Assembly: GCF_001649575.2 (NCBI RefSeq)
Contig: NC_051433.1
Coordinates: 7,866,402-7,930,401, forward strand
DNA: 64,000 nt
From: Kryptolebias marmoratus
Lineage: Eukaryota; Chordata; Actinopteri; Cyprinodontiformes; Rivulidae
Reading direction: 5' to 3'
Shown piece by piece: positions 12,076-24,780 of the stretch. Position numbers and translations under genes: made by a program. The notes beneath the pieces are model-generated. The model saw only the letters and a list, made by a program, of their open reading frames with translations. It searched no databases and was not told where the DNA came from. Position 1 is the first letter of the stretch. Every line of letters starts with the position of its first letter.

Positions 12076-13829
12076 TATATGCCATACTGCCAAACCACAG
12101 CAGAAATAGGGAGCAAAATACAGAACACCTAGGAACATTTTGTCTAAAATTAATATCTATATATTGCACATTCATAGGCTAGCTTAAACAAATTTGACTA
12201 ATTTTCTAAAATCTCTTGCTAAAATAAAGTTGTCACAAAAATAAGCAAGAGGAGCAACAACAATAGTAATATTGATTAAACCATTTAAAAATATGTAGTA
12301 AGTAATAAAATCTTTTACTTGTGTCTTTTGCTCACCTTTCAAGAGGAAAATATTTTGCAGTGTTAATATGAATGATGACATGAAAATCTTTTTTGTTTGT
12401 TTGTTTTTTAAATGTCCATTTTGCCTTGAGCATGTTCAGGTTGATGAACTTAAGTTTGCCCATATGCCTCAAATAAAAAAAAACATCAAATGATCACTTG
12501 TAAACGGGCAAGATTGATTTTTTTATAAGGATTATGTAAAACTCATGTGAATTCATCTGTGTTGCAAGGTAAATGACAATACAGTCTTTCAGTGTTGAAG
12601 CAAAGGTAAAAGTTTTGAGGTCAATACAAAATAAAAGATATTTCACCAGCCTTTTCACAACACCTGGAACACTTTGTAAACCACGCACAGTCTGCCTGAC
12701 CCATTTAACCATGCAGATGTACTTTGGCACAAATTATTCACAGATAAATTTATGTAACATCAAACACATTTTTTGAACACAAGCCTTTTGAATTTACCAC
12801 AGTTCTCCAGGTTTAGAAATCCTACAAGACCTGTATAGACAAATGAAATGAAAATAAACGCTTGAAGAACTCCTTTTTGGTTATAGTGACAGAAATTCTT
12901 TGATACTTTAAAGCTGTCAACCGGTTAGTTTGATTGTTGTTTTGATGTGGCTGCTAGGACAACCACAGGAAACTTTGGAGCTGGAAAAAGTCTTAACACT
13001 AAAGCTCCAATGTGCTGATTCTAAGACCTGACAGTGTTTCCAGATGAAAAATAAATTCCTCCCACACTGTCCAAGTTCCTACATTTTACCTGCAAATTTG
13101 AAACAGCCATGATCTGTTCCTCTGTGCAGAGATTTGTTTTCAAAACTAAGTATTACACACAGTTATTATGGTTACACGGTTCTGTTCTCTGAAGTTTTAG
13201 GTGTTATTCCCATGGCTTCTGTCTGATGAAGGTACTTTGATAAAATATTCCTCTATGTACAGAGACTTTTTTTGTAGACAAAGAACATCTCTTGATCAAC
13301 TTTCACAAAAGAGCACATTTTACTTCAAAAACCAGATGGTTAACAAGAATGTCCCTGTTAAGTGTCTCTACAAATGAGAAACCGGTGCCTGGACTGAGGA
13401 GTCCTGGCATGACTGCTTTCCTAAGAGGTGCATGAATCAGACTAAAAGCTCTCATTTCTTTCTCTCTCTCCAGTGGCCAGGTGTACCTTCAGGTGTCTCA
13501 GAACATTAAGGCTTAGGCCTGACCAGTGTGGAGTTTAAGTATCATATTATCTCCCAGAAAGGATCTGAACGAAGTTCTACGTACAGGACTAGACTGTGAA
13601 GCTCAAGATTACTAGAGTATTAGAGGATTTCAGCATTTCATGAGTTCTGTTCCTTAAACTCCAATGTGAATGTTGTCATGAGTGCATAGATTGTGTGTCA
13701 CAGTCTTCAAAATAAACTATGAAACCTCAAAATCAGTGCAAAAGGTGATTAAAAACCTCTTCTTGTTAGGAATGGTGAAGCAGGACCTAAGGGTGCAGTC
13801 TAGACTTGAAGACTTTGGTGCACAAATAA
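12076..13829. other. Non-coding, no gene seen
   Basis: AT-rich at first, more balanced between about 12900 and 13680, where conserved elements are possible but not convincing. A CTCTCTCCAG at 13464-13473 resembles a splice acceptor but leads into no sustained frame. Confidence 0.4.
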
Positions 13830-14230
13830 AAAAATATTTTAACAAAAATAAAAAGTTGACAAGGCAGCAAGTAAATATAAAAGAAGGAAGTGTAACGCCA
13901 CACGCAGCACATAGAGAACAAGGAAACAGGAATACCTACTGGATGATGACCAACTGATGAGAGAACTCAAACCAAGAGTATAAGTGAAACTGTGAGGATT
14001 GATTACTAGTGGAAACAGCTGAGACAACAAACGCAGAAGGAACAGGTGAGAATGGTTCTGAGAGGAAATGGTCAATGACACACAGAGACATTGAGAAACA
14101 CAACCAAACTTAACATAAGAAACCTCAAAATAAAGAAACAAGAAATATGGTAAAAACTTGAATACAATTACAAAAGGAATTAAACAAAACCAACAAAACA
14201 AACACAAAAACCTAGAATCAAGAAATTTCT
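13830..14230. repeat. Candidate A-rich dispersed repeat
   Basis: Strongly strand-asymmetric, A- and C-rich sequence (for example GGAAACAGCTGAGACAACAA, AACCAACAAAACAAACAC) in the style of a fish repeat that also seems present at 52340-52740 and, reversed, at 31940-32210. The similarity is of word usage rather than a clean alignment. Confidence 0.35.
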
Positions 14231-15589
14231 AAAAGACTTGAAAGTAAAAGAATAAAAAAAATATTTTATGAAATTCAAAAAGTTCAAAAGTTCAAGGATT
14301 TTGAATCAAAATGTGTCTCTTTGTACAACATTTTAAGGAAATCCCAGAGCCAGTACAAAATAGTCTGTTGGATGTAATTTGTTTTCACAATATGTCTGTA
14401 AGTTCCCACTTCCATTAGAACCTCATTTGCTTTCTGTACTATACAGAAAGGTACAACAATCAAGATCCCATGTTACTGTAATATGTTCATAGATATTTGT
14501 TAGCTCCAGCTCCGTTTGGATATTACAGGAAGTCAGTGGAGAAGGAATTTAGCTTTAAATACCTGTCTGAACTTGTTTAAATTGAGTTGAGTTCTTCTCA
14601 CTAGCACATAACTTTACCATTTCCATGGTGAAAAAAATCCATGATCAGTGTGTGCAAAGAGTGTGATAGATTTCTGTTGATGTTCATTTGTGTGGGCTGC
14701 AACAATGTGCAGCGACATCATGTTTGAGAGTGAAATAAGAGAGGAGACGGGGTTTGTATAACAAGTAGTGTCATCCAAACCTCACAGGGGATTTGGACAG
14801 GGGCACTGACAGTGACACATCTGTGACCTTTGTGTTTCCCAAATAAAAATGAATCACTGCTGCATCATACACAGACATGATGAAAAGAAATAGTCGAGGC
14901 AATACACTCATCTTGTTTAAAAAGCTTTATTTGGTTATATGGGCTTTCTGGACTGAGGCTGAAACACAGATGTTTAGAGGCATCAAATGAAGCTTGTTAA
15001 AAAATTTAGTTTTTCTTTTGAATATTTTATAAACCAATTATAATAAAAAAAGAAATAAAAAACATTGTCGGTTTGCTGCCTATTTGTTTTGAAAACTGTA
15101 CTGTAAAAATGATTCAAATTAATTTTCCTCTTTACCAGTAATGTGAAATAAAAATATAACTGCTGTAAATTATTTGCAAAAGTTTTAACAACTGAGACTT
15201 CCATACTATAAAACCGCAAATAATTTTGTAACATGAACAACAATGAATATGTCCACACACCAATCAAAGCACTAGAGCAGAAAGTTTTATGAGTGACATT
15301 TTGAACAAATGCATTTCTTCAGAATACGTTCTTCAGGCTAGACGTATCTGACTTGTATTATTCTGTATCGTTTACACAGGGTTCAGTTTTATAACCCAGT
15401 GTGCCATAGTCTGTAGTTTCTGGCTGGATTATATTCTCAACAATGACCACAAAAGGACAGCAGGTAGCCATGATGCATTTTCTAAAAATGTTTCCTCCTG
15501 AGTTTGAATCAGTCAGCAGCAGTGAATAAGCAACTGCCAGCAGACAAAAGGAGCGCTTGAATCAATGACTGAATGAAAATATTGTGCAG
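14231..15589. other. Non-coding, no feature seen
   Basis: AT-rich DNA between an A-rich repeat and the first GATA array. No gene recognised. Confidence 0.5.
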
Positions 15590-15754
<165 letters not shown>

Positions 15755-17144
15755 GTTGTCAAAAGATGTCACATATAAGAATTAAGCTTGGTAACTAGAT
15801 GTAGACTACCATAAGTAGTACTCCTTCTCTGCCTCCTCTATAATGGAACCTATTAAACATGGTCCTCTGTTAAATTATTCATAAGTCCTGTAAGAAGCCA
15901 TAGGCTACTTCATCAGTCAGTCGCCCCATACTAGATTAGTGTGGTGAATTTAAATACCTCACACTGTGGTGTGGCCTTTCATCAGTCAGATGTGTGATAT
16001 TAACCATATACTGTAAAAGATGGTTGTAGCCACAGGGATTTAAAGGTGAAGCCAAGGTGGGGAATGCTTTAAACTGCAGTACCACTGAGGGTTGGAAGGT
16101 GCTGGCTTAAGCTGATTTGTATTCAGAGAGAATAAACTTTTATCTTCAATCACAGTGTCAATAAACTTTGTCAAAAATGACATATGGTGTCAGGTATCAC
16201 TCTGCAGCTCAACCCTTTCATCCAAATGTAACCACTTCAGGCTTCTGAAAGGCCAAATTGCTGAAGGCCAAATACTGAAATCAGTCATCTAAATTGGCTC
16301 AAATTTGTTTTATATTATTATTTATTTATTTATTTAATAAAAAAAGATAAAGTAATTTAGCCTCATTATACTGGTGGCAAGTAATCATGAAACATTAAAT
16401 CTGAGCTTGCACAGATCTACTAAATTAAAGATTTTTTTTTTGCCATCTTTTTAAGATTCTTTACAAGATAATATGAGACTTGCATTGCTGTCTTTGGGTG
16501 CTTACTAAATGAAATGTAGCACTGAAGGTATTTCATGATGGTCATTGATTATAACTGCATGATGCAGGACTTTATTGAAAATATTTTCCTTTGAAACAAC
16601 TGGCTATCACTGTGAACTCAAAAACTGTTTGCTAGCCCTTTACAGTACGTAAATGAGTCTTTTATATTATTTTTGGTGAATATATATGTGCATTGTACAT
16701 TAAGTCTATACAGAATAACTGAGAACAAGACATTACTTTTTGTTTGACATTCTACATGTTATTATTCTAAAATACATCAACTGTGCCATACCTAAAGGCC
16801 ACATGGATCTAAAAATCTGAAAGCAGTCCAGGGCAGTTCATGTAGAGACAATGCTGGGAGGCACCCTGCCAGCTGGGGACATCTGGGTATAAATCACTAC
16901 ACATTCGGAATATGTGAGGGTGAATGTGCTGTGTAGCTGCACCATGGCTCCAGGTGGGATGTGTTATCTTGAACAGAGTTCAGCTTCATCGTCATGCTCC
17001 TCACAAGCTCTGTGTTAAGGTTCAGCCCCACAGAAAGGCCAGCTTGTTTCTTCTTATCTCACCTACCTGCACTTCTTTGGTGTCAGCTCCACAGTCTCCC
17101 ACACCAAAACTACATGTACTGACCACCATCTTGAATGAAATAAA

Positions 17145-17149
<5 letters not shown>
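15755..17149. other. Non-coding; possible repeat piece near 16010-16130
   Basis: The stretch from CTGTAAAAGATGGTTGTAGC at 16011 to about 16130 resembles the start of a common fish repeat that begins ACTGTAAAAGATGGATGTAG. The match fades after about 40 bases. The rest is AT-rich, with a (TTTA)n patch near 16315-16336. Confidence 0.4.

Positions 17150-17189
<40 letters not shown>
17150..17189. repeat. (TA)n microsatellite
   Basis: Pure TA run of about 20 units. Confidence 0.97.
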
Positions 17190-17190
<1 letters not shown>

Positions 17191-18179
17191 TGGTCTGGAT
17201 AAGTGCCAAAGTACAATGCATATAGGAATGGTACGCTGTGCTCTTTTACCCTCTGTTTTGATCAAGCAGCATAGCATATTGCCCAAGAGTTGAATTTCAA
17301 GGTAACACAAACAATCAAGACAACGGGAAATGTGCAAACATTCATTTCTGAGGCTAGAGATAGACAAGCAGTGGCCTTGTCATAGCATGGAGACAATCAA
17401 TGTGCACATTTCTTTGTATTGTCAAGACCTTGTATTTATACTCTGCCTACACACACAGTGCAGTACAAATATCACTAAAAATTAGTCTCTTTTTCTTTCT
17501 TTTTTTTATTCTTGATAATAAATGAGCCTTGGGTATAGTTGTTTTTATTGAAAAAGTTATTTTTAGTGTCTGCATTCTATGACATTTTATTTCATTGTTG
17601 AGCAAACTAGAGTTTTGTTTTTACTTTCTTAACCCACAAGAGATTTTAGCAACTCATTTTGTTGCTTTGTTATTGTTGTCTTTTTTGTTTGTTTGTTTTT
17701 TCCATGCCCTTTTGGCTATATATATATATTTAAAGGAATCGTTGTCTTAGTTACTTAAATTATCCCTGAATGGTTAGGCTACACAAAAACTGACACATTT
17801 GATTCTTATGACAAAATAATGTCCCACTAAAAACATTTGAAAATACTGGGGGGGTTTTTATGCCACATTTATCTTAACCTAAACTAAGAAATGCGCGTTT
17901 GGTATTATTTTTTTTTGGATTATTAGCTATCAATTTATATTATTTTTATATTTGTCAACTAAATAAAAATGGTGAAATAATAATAATCTCTAAACAACTT
18001 TCACTTTCACTTGGCTATGTTACACTGAATGTTGAGCATCAAACCATGAAGTAATCGTTAAAATCATGCTCGGACGTTGCATCCTGTTAAGAGTCTCTCA
18101 ACAAGAAAAATATATTTTATAATGATACATGTTTGAGCTCTGACATCCACAGCTGTCAGCTGTACATAGCAGAGAGACA
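17190..18179. other. Non-coding, T-rich
   Basis: T-rich tracts around 17485-17510 and 17680-17700 and a short TA run near 17718. No gene recognised. Confidence 0.5.
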
Positions 18180-18780
18180 AACTGAGCAATAAGCCATATC
18201 ATAAAGCAAAGGAGGTGGGGAGGGTGTGTTCGGCCTGTTGATAAGATCTTGTGGCAACCAAGTGCACATGTGGATGCCTATATCTTTAAGAGGAACAGAC
18301 AAGTCTGTGTTGCTTTAACCTCAACATTACCTCAGTTTGTCTTTTGAAGCACAGCTCTATCAATAACCTGAGGCATGCCTAGCTAAACGGTAGGGAGGCT
18401 ATTAGCAGGGGAAACGCCAACATCTAATTATTTATGAAGACAATTACACACAAGAGCAGTTTCATTCTGTGTTTGTTTATGTGTGTGCATTAGACAACAG
18501 GTCAGACAGAGCCGGAGAAGGAAAGCCCAGATTGTATAAAAGGTGTAGAAACACCACTTTTGAAAGACATCTGAGAGCCAATGAGGCCATGCGGTTGTCT
18601 AATGCAAAAACATTGGTCTTTTATCTGGGTCTCAATTATTCAACATGAAAGCCCCTTCCCCCCTCTGAGTCGAGAGTAGATATTGGACTCTACATTACAT
18701 TTCGACAGGGGAATAGTGGGACTGCAGCACATTCCACCTGAGAGGCTTTTTCTGGGACCCAGCACCGGCTGTGCCCCTAA
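18180..18780. promoter_or_regulatory. Candidate conserved non-coding element
   Basis: A 600-base block of balanced composition without simple repeats or long frames, flanked by AT-rich DNA. It contains TTGATAAGATCTTGTGGCAA (GATA and RUNX type words), TCTAATTATTTATGAAGACA (homeodomain type words) and a palindromic T-box-like pair, AGGTGTAGAAACACCA at 18541-18556. This is how vertebrate developmental enhancers usually look, but I have no alignment. Confidence 0.35.
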
Positions 18781-20559
18781 TGACATCATCCATTTCTTTG
18801 GGCCTCCTGGAACACAATTATGGTGATTTACAATTTATTCACATCTGTTGTTGTGTTGAATTCTTTTGTCCTCAGTTCAGCTGTTCAGAGCTGTGTGATC
18901 TACTTCTCTCGTCCAGTGGCACATTGAAAAGCCAGCAGCACCTTGCTAGAGCCCATATTAAAATATGGATGAACATTTATCCAGCTGAACATTTATCCAG
19001 CCACATTGAAACCACCTGTGTTGACCCTCCCATATACACTCCTTATTGAGCAAATATTGTTACTGAAGCTCTCAACACATCTGGCACTGGAAATGAAAAG
19101 CTACTGAACAGCAGTTACTGTGAGCTACAAAAATTGAATTAAATATATTGAGTCAGACAGATGTCATGGGTGGCATCTTTTCACAAGTAGCCTGCAGTGT
19201 GTGCAGTAAGCAGATACTGTAAGTCTGCAACTCAGATCAATGGTTATATCGATTATACTGTAAATGTCACAGGCAAAACCGTAGTTAGAGCAAAGGCAAA
19301 CATGCTAATGCACATGCAAACTCAAGACTTTTTTTGACAAAAGCAAGCACAAATATAATTTCTTCCATGAATGTTCTTTATTGTTTTTTAGAGAAAAGGG
19401 GACACAGTATTAGTTTTTATTAAAATTTATTAGAAATAGTTGCAAGAAATTAAAATAAAAAACACACACATCAATATTTTTTATATTAAAATAATGGCTT
19501 GTAAATTAACTAAATGTATTTAGATTTTGAACTGACTCTCCTTGGGCTTTCTTGACAGCTGGAATAATTTAAAAACAAATGTTCTTGCATATTACTTTTA
19601 TTGGGGATCAGTGGAAGCCCTTCTCTTTGTAATATCAGAGTACATCAGCATGCACATACATGCCATACAGTGTAGCATGACTTGATTCATTTATTCAATA
19701 CAAGTGAATGTACCATGTTTGGATAAGTCCTGCTTTTGGCTGCCATTTTAGCGTCAATATGCAATACGTTATGCACAAAAAAACCTCATAACTATTCAAA
19801 ACTATTTAAATTTAAAACAGATGGCTAGTTTCCTGAGAGTTCTTTTTCCTATAGGCAATTTCACTATTCTGAATCACTCAACACACCTAATGAGAGCTCT
19901 CTGCAATAGGAATGATTTGTATCATTCTGTTGCCAGCTGTTAAATTCACCTTGGCTGTCTATTGCTATACAGACAACACATCTCATGAACATGCTAATAT
20001 AAGAAAATAAGTAAATACAAATAAATAAATAAGAGCCTTTCTTTTTCTTATTGCTTGCAAATTATGTACTTTAGTGACAGAGTAGGCAAATAGACCCATA
20101 TCACAATCACAGCCTTTGTAATACTGTTTATCCTCACAAGTGTAAAATATTTTACTTGAAAGGGCAATAGTGGTAAGAAAAACAGTCTACAAATGACTGG
20201 TGCAGAGACATTTTAAGTTTTCAGATTGCTATAGCTGACTTTACAACTGTACCAAATACACTGGCGAGTTCCTCCCTTTATTTCAATGTGGACATGACAA
20301 ACTGTTCATGTGATACTAAATGTGACTTGAAACCAGAGTCGTGTTGCATTGATAATGGCATAATTTGACAGTTATTCACCTCCAAATTCACGATGTACAC
20401 AAGTGTTCAGAACACATAGCAATAATAGATACAAGATTCTTTTCTCCTTTGAAGTGGTGCCGTTCTCTTGCATATATAAATTTAGCTTACTGGTGTGTAT
20501 GGTTATTTGTGTTCGAATGTTCACACAGATTTGTGTCTTTGTACATATGCAGCAATGAC
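18781..20559. other. Non-coding, no feature seen
   Basis: A direct repetition of ACATTTATCCAGC(C/T) occurs at about 18973-19002. Otherwise AT-rich DNA with no recognised gene or repeat family. Confidence 0.45.
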
Positions 20560-20940
20560 ATGAGTCTGTGCGAACCAAGCAGCTGCACACTTCAAAGAGC
20601 AGCATTGGTATGGCTCAGCAGGGGGGAAATACAGGCCCCAAAGAGACCTCAGAAAGAAATAAAACTGCCTGTCATTTTCTGGGGCTAGCCAGTTTGACAG
20701 AGGTTATGCTTCTCGTCTTCATTCTCTCCCTCTCACCCTTTCCGACATCCTACTCAAAGCCAGAAATTAAAGATTGCAGATTATCTTAGAAACTCGCCCT
20801 GCAGCAAGGGAAAGTTGAATGCAATTAAACTTTCTTGGATGAAATCATAAAAATTATGTCCAGCATTAATGTGAATGCTGGCTGCTGCAGGTAAAGCATA
20901 GATTAAAGAAGCTAGAGAGCACAACAGTGCACATAAAAGG
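20560..20940. promoter_or_regulatory. Candidate conserved non-coding block
   Basis: Balanced composition, no simple repeats, and enhancer-like words (TCATAAAAATTATGTCCAGC, CATTAATGTGAATGCTGGCT). Short frames on both strands through 20365-20969 have no domain features. Pattern-based. Confidence 0.25.
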
Positions 20941-22362
20941 TGCAGGTTAGGAGATAAAATCCACCTCAAACAGCTTTCAAAGAGTGGAAATTCTTACATA
21001 CAGTGTCCTTATATTGATGAGTCTTTCAGTCACAATGAAACAAAATCACCTCCATTATTTGCAGTGACTGGCAGACTCCCAATTGTCACTGGACAGAGAA
21101 AAGTGCAGTCAAAGGTCAACACGTTGTTGTCAGGTTAACACTGCATTTTTTCTGCTGGGTTTTTTTTTTTATTCTTAAAAAAATATTAACAGAAAAGCTT
21201 TGTCCAGAAAACCCCAAACAGTATTTAAGTCATCAGATAATATCTGATGGGTTCTGAGACTACCATTCAAAGTGAATGGGCAGGATGGTGTTTCCAACTC
21301 ATTCACCTTTGGTATATGGTATATCAAGTTTTTTTTTGTTTTTTTCTTTGGTATGAGCTGATTTGTTGTTGTGTTATGTCATTTTGTGCTTTTTCTTTAT
21401 ATGTTTATTAGCTGAACACTTCAAAGCCAGTTTTGATTTGATTTTAAAAATCAAATGACTGATAACAACATACTTTATACACCAGACAGTTTATGCAAAG
21501 TGTCAGACATGCCAAACTCCTTTAACTGAAAAATGAAACTTCATTTTGGTTTCCAGAAACATGGCTTCTGGAAACTGGACTGGATGCTTAAGAAAATTTA
21601 GTGTATAAGCTCCTTTTTTTTAATGAGTCACTTCTGTTCACGGTAACAGAAAACTATTCCGCCGCTGCGTTGTTCATTTTTATTTGCTAGTGTAAGAAAC
21701 ATCAAGCTCTCCTCTTGTCAGGAGTCAGCTTTCCCAGAAGTTTACCCTCAGCTCTGAAGAAAACTGACTGTTGAGTGCTCTGATAAATATTCTCACAACC
21801 AATGGAAATGAGCCACAAAAATAGCCGCACTGAACAAATTAGAGGGACAAACTGAGAAGCTGGGTGAGTGTTTTACCATTTTATGTATTTATTTACTTAT
21901 GTAATTGTCTTATTTTGCATTATGTTGAGGTCAAATTAACTAAAGCAAACAATCCTTGAGTTTTGTTACATTTTATTTTAATTTAATTTAATGTTATTTA
22001 GTTTTATTGTATTTTTTACTAAATTAAGACTGAGATGCTTTTTTGGAATTTGAACAAACTTTCTGTTTGACACATGACCTGTAAGACACTATTTGAAGTT
22101 CAGACTGCATCAAAAAGAAAGTACAATATGATTTTTTTTTTGTTATAGTGAAATAACCAGTTGAGAAATTCTACCATGCTGTACATGACCTCTTACCTCA
22201 GACTTTCCCCACAAGCAAAGCTTTGTTTTGTTTTTTCTCTCTGCATCTTGGAGATTTCTTATTTTATTTTTATTTTTTCCTGTTGTACCAAATTCTGACT
22301 GTCATACCAAACTTTTACTTGGGTATACCACTACATCCCTACTAAAAAGACATATCAGGTGT
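20941..22362. other. Non-coding, no feature seen
   Basis: AT-rich, with T runs near 21155-21170 and 21330-21347 and ATTTTA-rich sequence at 21970-22020. Confidence 0.5.
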
Positions 22363-22370
22363 ACTTTGAC

Positions 22371-22428
22371 CAGGGGTGGAAATAAAAAAATTTGTCCACC
22401 AGCCACTAAGGTGCTTAGTCCACCCCTG
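22371..22428. mobile_element. 58-bp hAT-type MITE with 8-bp target duplication
   Basis: The termini are perfect 10-bp inverted repeats, CAGGGGTGGA (22371-22380) and TCCACCCCTG (22419-22428). They are bordered by a perfect 8-bp direct repeat, ACTTTGAC, at 22363-22370 and 22429-22436. A CAGGG start with an 8-bp target duplication is the hallmark of hAT elements. No coding capacity. Confidence 0.8.
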
Positions 22429-22437
22429 ACTTTGACT

Positions 22438-22453
22438 GTCAAGGAGCTTATAG

Positions 22454-22486
<33 letters not shown>

Positions 22487-22503
22487 CCTATAAGCTCCTT
22501 GAC
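22438..22503. repeat. Snapback palindrome around a TG/TA core
   Basis: Two perfect 18-base inverted arms, GTCAAGGAGCTTATAGGT (22438-22455) and ACCTATAAGCTCCTTGAC (22486-22503), enclose 30 bases of (TG)n(TA)n. Because TA runs are self-complementary, nearly the whole 66 bases can fold into one hairpin. It starts two bases after the target duplication of the adjacent MITE. A further TA run follows at 22507-22518. Confidence 0.85.
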
Positions 22504-22772
22504 ATTTATATATATATAAATCTAGTACCACATCTGCAATGTCTGGTAATATTGTCAACTTTGGCAACAGCATGTTTTTTGTTTCATACATAGTCAAAGT
22601 TTAGTCAACAAAAACTGAATGTAAGAATGAGTGATTGTTTTACATAAAAGCAAATATGAAAATAATTAAAATATCAAAAGAACTAATTACCCATCATCAA
22701 CATTTCTGTAGGTGTTTTGTCATTTATTGTGGAAATATTTTTCTAATAAATGGTAGGAGAGTAATTAAATGT

Positions 22773-23081
22773 GTGCAGCACAGCAATGCAGTGGTTAGAG
22801 CTGTCGCCTCTCAGCAAAAAAGTTGTAGGTTCGCTTCCTGTGTGGAGTTTGCATGTTCTCCTTGTGCACTCATGGGTTTTCTCTGGGTTCTCTGGGTTTT
22901 CTCTCACAGTCCAAAAATGAGCATACTAGGTTATTTGGTAGCTCAAATGAGGGTGTGAATGGTTGTTTGTCTTTGTCTGTGTCCATGTGATGGACTTGAA
23001 ACCTGTCCAGGATGTACCCTAACATCAGCTACCCATGACCCAGAAAGGAATAACCTGGTCAAGAAAACAGATGGATGGATT
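22773..23081 (+). mobile_element. Full-length SINE-like repeat with 9-bp target duplication
   Basis: The head is tRNA-like: an A-box-like CAGTGGTTAGAGCTG (22789-22803) and a B-box-like AGGTTCGCTTCC (22827-22838). The body carries GTGTGGAGTTTGCATGTTCT, a TCTCTGGGTTTTCTCTCACA block, GATGGACTTGAAACCTGTCC and a tail of GGAT units. This order is that of a repeat present in very many teleosts. A perfect 9-bp direct repeat, ATTAAATGT, flanks it at 22764-22772 and 23082-23090, so both ends of the insertion are intact. The 107-codon frame at 22635-22958 runs into it and is not a gene. Confidence 0.85.
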
Positions 23082-23090
23082 ATTAAATGT

Positions 23091-24275
23091 ATTCTAATTT
23101 CATTTTGGGTTTTTTTGGGGTTTTTAAAATAGAGCCACCTTTTTGTGCAACTGATGCAAACATATATGCATATATGTAAACGAATAATGTCAGAGAGATG
23201 ATGAATGATGATTGGACTGGATTATTAGTTAAACGAAAGCTTTGCCACCTTCTTCTAACCAGTGTGGTGGATGCTAGAGGCAAATCTTATAAACACATAA
23301 AATATAATTGGAAGGGAGGTCAGAGGGCCCAATATAAAGATTATGTCATTTCCTCTATGTATTTTTAGGATTTAACTGACACCTTAGAGGGATTTTTATT
23401 GAGTGAGCAGATGAGAAATAAGTGTCCTTAAGGATAGTTTGGCAGGACACATTGTTATTCCTGGATAGCAGTTAATTCCTTGATCGAATCAAGGACAAGA
23501 TATACACTTTACCTACTTGGCCAGAGGCAGGTCTAACTGACATGGTGTTATAGAAGCAAGAAGCATGCTTTTTCTCAACCCTGCAGCAAATCAGCTCACC
23601 AACAGATGCCAAAACTAAAAAAACAAGTCTCAAAAGCAGCGCTTCTTTAATACCGTCATGAATAATAGCTTTACTCAATGACTGACTGAAATCTGGCTAA
23701 AATGTTGCCTCACTGTGCAAAAAATCCAGAGAACCTTTCATTACATGTTAAGAAGCAAATTTTATTTTTTGTCTGAAATCAAAGAGTGATCAAACAAATT
23801 GACATACAGCAGAAATTCATTTGAAGTGAAAGAGCTCATCTAAAACGGCTGTCCAATCTGACTGGCAAACTATTACCACAACCCTGTGCCCTCAATACTT
23901 CTCAATGTGTGATTGTTGGATTTGAGTGAGACATTGAAATGCACTGGCATGGCTCTTGAGGAGGTATTTCATTTGCAGAGGTAAATAATTTCTTTCCTTT
24001 AATGTCTGTGAAACAGACTGAGTAGTGCCTTTGATCACTGCAGCTGTGAACGTGGAAGAATGGCTGCTGTAAATGAGCTGAAAGGAACTTTTGAAACACC
24101 AGCTATAATCCATTTTTAAAAATGTAGCAATTCATTGACAATTGTTATCCTTACTACCAAAGAAATCCATTTTTCAATCCATTGTTTCACTTTAAATGAA
24201 TCTGTATTCCTTTGAAATACAAAAATACAATACATATTTATAATTTTAAAAGGGTTTTTTTTGTTTGTGTTTTTT

Positions 24276-24278
<3 letters not shown>
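23091..24278. other. Non-coding, no feature seen
   Basis: AT-rich DNA; short minus-strand frames near 23472-23678 and 23892-24113 show no domains. Confidence 0.5.

Positions 24279-24322
<44 letters not shown>
24279..24322. repeat. (TA)n microsatellite
   Basis: Pure TA run of 22 units. Confidence 0.97.
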
Positions 24323-24325
<3 letters not shown>

Positions 24326-24364
24326 TATTATTGTTTTATTATTTTTGTTTGTCTTTTAAAAGAT

Positions 24365-24780
24365 TATGTGTTGTTCACAACCCCTGCCATTTCCATGGTT
24401 TCCATGGACAAAAGAAGGCAGCGGGAAAATCACAAGGCAAGCAGAAACAATCGCTGTCAAGCCAGTACAATTAGTATTAATAACATATGGGTTTTCTACC
24501 TTCAACAATGGAGCTGCCATTATACATAATGTTCTCTGCCTATCTTGGCAGAGACAATCAAGGAGGGAGTGGGACACTGTGATCTAGTGAATAAGAGAAA
24601 AAAGCCTGGGCAATCATGGCAGGCTCACAACATTAAAACCTTTTATAGATTTTTCCATGCTGCCATTTTCTGATGAGAGGGACATTTTCAATGGGTTGTG
24701 ATTGCTACTGTCAGAAGATCATGGCTTGCTGGTGGATGGAGGATTTGAGAGCCACTGCTGATGGAGGGAGCAGAAAAAAA
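24365..24780. promoter_or_regulatory. Candidate conserved non-coding block
   Basis: Balanced sequence with CCATTTCCATGGTTTCCATG, CTGTCAAGCCAGTACAATTA and an inverted pair CTGCCTATCTTGGCAGAG near 24537-24554. Several short frames overlap on both strands (24356-24587), as expected for stop-poor non-coding sequence. Pattern-based only. Confidence 0.25.

Noticed and set aside
13464..13500. CTCTCTCCAG splice-acceptor-like site
   Set aside because: No sustained open frame or donor follows it; polypyrimidine-AG sites are common in this AT-rich DNA.
22789..22838. tRNA-like A and B boxes
   Set aside because: They belong to the head of the SINE-like repeat, and no complete cloverleaf can be formed, so this is not a tRNA gene.
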